DNA from: Nymphalis io
Lineage: Eukaryota; Arthropoda; Insecta; Lepidoptera; Nymphalidae
NCBI RefSeq assembly: GCF_905147045.1
Contig: NC_065911.1
Location: forward strand, 4,526,001-4,590,000
Length of the DNA: 64,000 bases
Direction of reading: 5' to 3'
A program made the position numbers and the translations under genes. This document shows, in pieces, positions 58,473 through 64,000 of this stretch. Position 1 is the first letter of the stretch; every line of letters begins with the position of its first letter. The notes beneath the pieces were generated by a model. It made no database searches and had not been told where the DNA came from. It saw only the letters and a list, made by a program, of their open reading frames with translations.

Positions 58473-58984
58473 TATAATAACTTTTTGTTTTATTACAAGT
58501 TATGTTTTATTTGTTCTTTATTAATTCGTTTGTGAAAAATATACCAAAAATAGAACCCACTAGCTCGCGTGGAAGTCCGTCATGAATAGACAAACCTTCC
58601 CCAAGGAACGTTTTAAACGCTTCTTAAGATAAGAATATCTGATGCTGAGTCAGGTGTAAGGTATTACCTTCATTAGTTTCATCAATATCATAAAGCTTTC
58701 CGAGCGATACGGACGCACATAGACAACATATTTATAATTAAAAAGAGGCTTTATATAATATAATAATAACACAAGATCGTTGATGTTTATGAAAAGTAAT
58801 ACTATTACAGACATAATGTATTAAATCAAATTCTCACAGTTGAACAAATGCTTGTTCGAAAGCGATTTGAATCGCCCGAACAGACCAACATTTAGCAACA
58901 ATGATATTCAACAAAAATCGAACTGTCCAAATTCATATTAATATTGGCCAGATTCATATTAATATTTATGAAAGTAAGTTCAGG

Positions 58985-59345
58985 AAATAAAAGATGAAAG
59001 ACCGTGGATCATCGTGTCGTCAAACGTCAATAAATGTTCCATTAGAGACCACAGACGACGAGTCGTCAACGGTGAGATAAGGGCGACCATTTGTACAGAA
59101 TCGAAAATTTTCCACGTTTTCTAGTTCAAAATTTAAAGTACAATTCCTTCGAATGATTGCGAGATTAGCTTGTCCTTTCAAATCGAATCGGAATACGAAC
59201 TAGAAGATATATCCAAGCTGGCACAAAAGAATTGGTGCGATATCGCGCGCTGTCATGTGTCGGCCATCTTGGTTCACACCAAACGTTTGAAAATCGAACT
59301 TCACTCTTGGGACATTCGAAATTCGACGCGATTTTCTGTATTCGA
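58985..59345. promoter_or_regulatory. Candidate conserved non-coding block
   Basis: Unique, balanced-composition sequence between AT-rich flanks, with GGCCATCTTGG at 59262-59272, CGATATCGCGCGC at about 59239 and several ATTCGA motifs. No ORF, no SINE. Function inferred only from composition and position. Confidence 0.25.
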
Positions 59346-60659
59346 TTAGAGAGATTTAACCAATATTTATTTTATTATTTATTTTATTATGACGCGACTT
59401 ATTTGTGATATTTTTTCATGAAATTATGATATATTCATTATTATGATAGTTATAATTAATGCAAGCAAAGACAATACATTGTCTTGCCTTTATTAATTAG
59501 AAATAGAACCTACAATTTAGCCAAATGTCAAATAGTAATTATAATATACAAGCAATGCTGTGTCTTCTTCTTTCGAATGTTAAATCAATAATGACAGAAT
59601 GAGCGAAATCTGTGTTTAACAAAACAACCGCTAAACAACGTTTATAAGTAAGGTCGACATGTTTCAGATATAGGCTGTCAAAATATAATTAGACAAACAT
59701 TTTTTTTTATTCTACATGTTTATTGCAGACACGAGTAAATTTTTATACACTTTTAACTTTCGCAATGTAAATTTATGTATGCTATCCATTTTATATATAT
59801 TTTGTTAGTGTTTTAACCGCGACCATACCTTTTTTTATTTTGGACAACGTTTCGACAACGATTCAAAGATACTTCGGGAAAAATATAAAAATATTATATC
59901 AAAAAACATTTAGCTTTAGATATGCTAGTTTTTTAGTTAATTGCAATAGCATAGAGAAAAAATCAGTATTTGGTCTTACTATAATCTGTGAAATAGAGCA
60001 TTTTATATTATAAAAAAAAACTTTTTCACACACATTTAAATATCACTAATAACAAATTAATGTAAAGTAATACGTTTGATCATATTCACTAAACACAGAC
60101 GTATTAAATTCATTTATGTCAATCCGTAATCAGAAGCATAACAACATTCCTGTCTCGTGTTTCGCAATCGCGTGACAACAGATAATAAAAAGTTGAACGA
60201 ATTCGATACTCCCTCAACCTGTACATCTTTATCTAAATAGTTACATAAAAACACGTGATAAAAGACCTCATGAGTATAATATAGAATGATACGTGAAAAT
60301 CAAAATTCATTTCCATGACGATATAAATTATTTAATTTTAAAAATCGAAGTTTCACTTTTTAAACAGTAACTATTCGATGAGAATTTAAAAAAGCTATTG
60401 TTTATCACAGAGAAGGAATAACCTGAAAACTTGATGAATGAAAATTAACCCGGTTATATATTATGTTTAAATTTAATTTAAAAAAAAACACAACCTATCG
60501 CGTTCTATAATAGAATTTTTTACACGAATTATGGCAAAGTTGATCATAAATAAAAAAAAAAAACATTTCAAAATTAATTATTTTAAACAATTTAATTAAA
60601 AATGTTATCCAGATTACATAGAACAACATTTTTCGTGACCATTCCCATTTATTTCAAGT

Positions 60660-60960
60660 TCTATAATCCGTTGACTGAGCGAGTACATTTTCGGTGTTAG
60701 TAAAATTCAAAATCGTCTGGCTCCCGCTGATGACTACTGTTATTGGATTTTTACGTAAATTTCTCTTTTGTTGAGCTCATTTGCCAGATTATGGATGCTA
60801 ATGTGAGTATTCGAGGGCCCGATTCAACTGCGCCGATAAGCGGGCACTTTGAGATTTTTGGACGTTAAATGCGTGTCAAAATGTATTTTTGGCGGCAATC
60901 CTGCGGTTTATGAGCCGACGATTCTATTGCGACATTACAAATTTATTAAGGTCAATCCAT
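60660..60960. promoter_or_regulatory. Candidate conserved non-coding block
   Basis: Non-repetitive and GC-richer than its surroundings (GGGCCCGATTCAACTGCGCC, GGCGGCAATCCTGCGGTTTA), without an open frame. The appearance is that of a constrained element in a long intron. Confidence 0.25.
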
Positions 60961-62319
60961 ATATAAATTAGAACGGTAGGGAAATTATGCAAGTCGTGAG
61001 GTTTTAGTAACTATATTCCAACTTTTTTTTTAATATAAGGAGCTATTATCATGTCGAAAGTGAACGATACAGTTATAATAAGTGAATATGACGTATATAT
61101 TCTTTGCAAAAAACACGCCAATTTACTGCCAACTCATGACTCTATACTTGTTTTTGGTCACGATCGCCATTATCCCGAGGTTTGCACACGTTCTTTAGTG
61201 TGAAAATGGGATATAATTTTGGAGAAATAATCAAAAACCAGCTCGCGTGCCCAATGGGCATTAGCCGAGCCCTACCCACAGCGGGCATGTTAATGTTGCA
61301 AGGTACATAGCACGGTATGTACGTAATGAGCCGAGGAAAATTGTGTTGCCATAAAAATAATTGTATTTTTACCCCCTGTTCCTTGTACGTCACTCGATTA
61401 GCTCGAGAATACATTATGGTTTTTGTTTGCGTTTTCTATGGGCTCACGGTCCCTTGTACCGACTTGATATTAAGTTGGGAAAAAAGGGAATCCGTTCGGA
61501 AATTTTTAGTTATAAGCTTGAATGCGAAGATGTGAATAGACTGTTTTCATCCAGTAATTTTGGTTATCATTTAGTTGTATTGAATAGAAGTTCTCATAAA
61601 ACGAATGAGCAATACATACACGTGTATATTTCTACTAAAAGTAATTTAATCAACTGCCAATAGTCGAAACATTTAATTTACATATTTCTCTCTATATTTA
61701 TTTAGTTGAAATGAAATAAAAATATATTTACATTTAATTTTATTATAAAATTGAAAATTAATATAAAAATTTAAAACGACAAATGTTTTATTTATATAAC
61801 ATCAAAACGAATACAATAAAACGAATATTTTTGTGAACTTTTGCGAAAACGAAATAAAAACAATATTAAATGTAACCTACAAGAGCTGTATTTCAATTCA
61901 CAATACACTACAGTCTATAAAAAAAAATAATGTAGCATTAGTTTCAGGTTTCATATATGAAACATTGGGGATCTCGTAAATTCAGTTAAAACGTACGATT
62001 TTCGATCGTGATTCGAACGATACGATTTCTGATCGTTCGTAATTCGGACGATCGAATTCATTTGTTTTTTTATGTCTGATTTTTATGTTCAGCGGTTCTG
62101 AGTGTATAAATAGTTCGTTTACTGTATATTTAGGCAACTTGTTACACTTGTTATGGCCTTCTATGTTTTAAAACCTTTAAGTCTTTGTACATTTTATGAT
62201 ACTAAATGTATTGAATGTCTGGTTTATTTTACGATTTGATTTAAAACAGTTTCAATGTATTAACCTAGTTCGATCGTTGTTATGAGCCAAGAGCCCGACA
62301 GTGGATATCGTTGGATGGT

Positions 62320-62525
62320 CTTCCAGCCAGGTGGGCCAATAACCTGAAGAAGGTGGAAGGATCAGACTGGATGCGGAAAGCGTAGAAGATGATTTAGCCG
62401 GTTTTTGGGAGAAGCATATGTTCAGCAGTGAATTATGGTTGTCTAAGGATAAAGGCGGAGGACAGGGAGATTTGGCGCACCTTGGGAAAGACCTATGTTC
62501 AGCAGTGGACAATGATTGGCTGTTG
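62320..62525 (+). repeat. 3' end of an RTE-like LINE, with duplicated terminus
   Basis: Translation gives PARWANNLKKVEGSDWMRKA and, in another frame, EDREIWRTLGKTYVQQWT, the familiar C-terminus of RTE-clade reverse-transcriptase proteins in Lepidoptera. A first tail (FLGEAYVQQ then stop, about 62390-62435) precedes a second. Frameshifted, non-functional remnant. Clade assigned by resemblance. Confidence 0.7.
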
Positions 62526-63206
62526 ATTGATTGAAAGATAATAAACCTTGTTCGTTGTAAAGTTGTCGTAAAACTTTAGAAAGCTGTAATTTTATAACTG
62601 TTTAATAAGAAATAAAGCAAGCTTAAATTATCTACTAACTCGCATGAAGGTAGCGCGGTGGAATAAGCTCGAAAACAAAATTAAAAATGCTTTAGCTTTC
62701 ATAAATATATGAATATATTATATGCCATGACGGGTCTTACTTATCAATACTGGAGCCATGATATATGATTATCGGTAAATACAATGACAATATGATTTGT
62801 TTGAACGAAGCCTGGGAATTTAATTATGGAAAATCCTTTCAAATGAAATAACACCAATATAAGCAAAATACCATTCGTCTCATAAACTATCCGCCCGATT
62901 GACATAAAATTTGTCACAGTTACTCCTTCCCCAACGTAGACGCTCACTGAGAACGGATTTCACGCAAATCGTATCCAAAATATATTTTTCTTCTTACCTA
63001 CCCGTGTGAAGCCGGGATGATAAGCTAGTTTATATATAGAAACGGAGTCGATATTGCCCTTTGGATAGTGACCTATTGTTCATGGATACAGGTTCAGATT
63101 TCAAGTAGAAACTGTTGACACAATGATATGCAATGATGATTCCCACACGATCGCGCTTCATCCATTAAGTAGCCAAGGAGTGAGCTCCAAGTGTATGCAC
63201 ACACAC

Positions 63207-63243
63207 TTTTTTTTTATATAGAATAGAAAGCATATGGGCCACA
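63207..63243 (-). repeat. 35-bp terminal stub of a family A element
   Basis: TTTTTTTTTATATAGAATAG then AAAGCATATGGGCCACA, abutting the poly-T of the full copy at 63244. Confidence 0.75.
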
Positions 63244-63538
63244 TTTTTTTTTTTTATAGAATAGGGAGGTGGACGAGCATATGGGCCACCTGATGGTAAG
63301 TGGTCACCAAACGCCCTTAGACATTGGCATTGTAAGAAATGTCAACCATCGCTTACAGCCAATGCGCCACCAACCTTGGGAACTAAGTCTTTTACGTCCC
63401 TTGTGCCTGTAATTACACTGGCTCACTCACCCTTCAAACCGGAACACAACAATACCAAGTACTGCTGTTTTACGGTAGAATATCTATTGAGTGGGTGGTA
63501 CCTACCCAAACGAGCTTGCACAAAGCTCTACCACCAGT
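63244..63538 (-). repeat. Full-length family A SINE-like element (best reference copy)
   Basis: On the minus strand: CTGGTGGTAGAGCTTTGTGC, GTAGGTACCACCCACTC, TTGTGTTCCGGTTTGAAGGG, TCTTAGTTCCCAAGGTTGG, GTGACCACTTACCATCAGG, TCCCTATTCTATAAAAAAA. Its end defines family A limits of about 295 bp. Confidence 0.95.
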
Positions 63539-63540
63539 GT

Positions 63541-63847
63541 GTAGTCTCTATTCCCTTACTCTCGTTATCTGATAGGACGGTAAACCGACACGACCAGAAT
63601 GAGTTCAGGCGCAGAACCAACGGCTTTACGTGCTTTCCGAGGCACGTACACACTTCCAACTTCCAGACTCCAGGCTGCTACTGACAATAATAATCTTTGA
63701 CAGAAAAACTCTCACTAACTTTTATCGGTTAGGTTCAACTTAGGTTCAAAGCCCATGTCCCGACATGGGCTTTGAACCTCAGTAGACCTCAGGAGCTGCG
63801 GCCTTATCTATCTATCTTATCTAACCACAAGAAAAACGAGGCAGTCA
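63541..63847 (-). repeat. Family C SINE with palindromic insertion in the tRNA head
   Basis: ACTCTCGTTATCTGATAGGA, GACCAACGGCTTTACGTGCT, CAGACTCCAGGCTGCTACTG, AACGAGGCAGTC. The B-box region holds an 18-bp inverted repeat with a 2-nt loop (63742-63779). Confidence 0.85.
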
Positions 63848-64000
63848 CGTCAGACAGATTCGTATATAAAACAATTACGAACCCTTTAGTCTTAATTGTA
63901 TTAACATTTAATGGGAGAGGTATTTTTATATTAATGAAATTGGAAGAAAAATTTAATTTCGACAGCGATAAATTAAGTTGAAAGTCTCAAAATTACTCAG

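Noticed and set aside
61142..61663. Overlapping frames of 72-100 codons
   Set aside because: No domain, no conserved motif, frames on both strands; chance.

Overview
The window is AT-rich animal DNA with GT-AG introns, very long introns and many short interspersed repeats with tRNA-like heads. The repeat families, the insect-type latrophilin and the myoglianin-type TGF-beta point to a butterfly or moth (Lepidoptera). A nymphalid is my guess from the repeat flavour only.

Two protein-coding genes can be supported, arranged tail to tail. (1) Left, plus strand: the last two coding exons of a myoglianin-class (GDF8/GDF11-like) TGF-beta ligand, 19491-23940. They carry the end of the propeptide, an RTRR furin site and a complete nine-cysteine mature domain. 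The 5' exons were not found. (2) Centre, minus strand: 23 exons of latrophilin/Cirl, an adhesion GPCR, from 42538 down to a stop at 27455. Joined on consistent splice phases they give an open frame of 1550 codons: SUEL lectin, Thr/Pro/acidic stalk, HormR, GAIN with GPS (cleavage at HL|T), seven membrane segments and a long cytoplasmic tail. Only the signal-peptide/5' exon(s) are missing. They probably lie beyond 42.5 kb on this strand, perhaps outside the window.

Layout: 1-19490, non-coding, repeat-bearing (upstream or 5' introns of myoglianin). It includes a 35-bp minisatellite at 7366-7990 that appears to have grown out of the head of a SINE. 19491-23940, myoglianin 3' exons. 23941-27454, convergent 3' ends with facing poly(A) signals. 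27455-42538, Cirl. 42539-64000, 21 kb without a recognisable exon, dense in SINEs and with several non-repetitive blocks that could be regulatory.

Four SINE-like families recur and are called A-D here. A: about 290 bp, ends in TATTCTATAAAAAA. B: tRNA-derived, head GATGGCCTAGTGG, B box GGGTTCAAACCC. C: tRNA-derived, head GCCTCGTTGGTCTAGTGG. D: tRNA-derived, B box GGGTTCGATTCCC. Three insertions have readable target-site duplications. C and D share a CAGGA-ATTATTATT tail.

I found no clearly new gene system. The most unusual local structures are the SINE-seeded minisatellite, two near-perfect 18-bp hairpins, strong GC heterogeneity among Cirl exons, and the facing 3' ends of two signalling genes.
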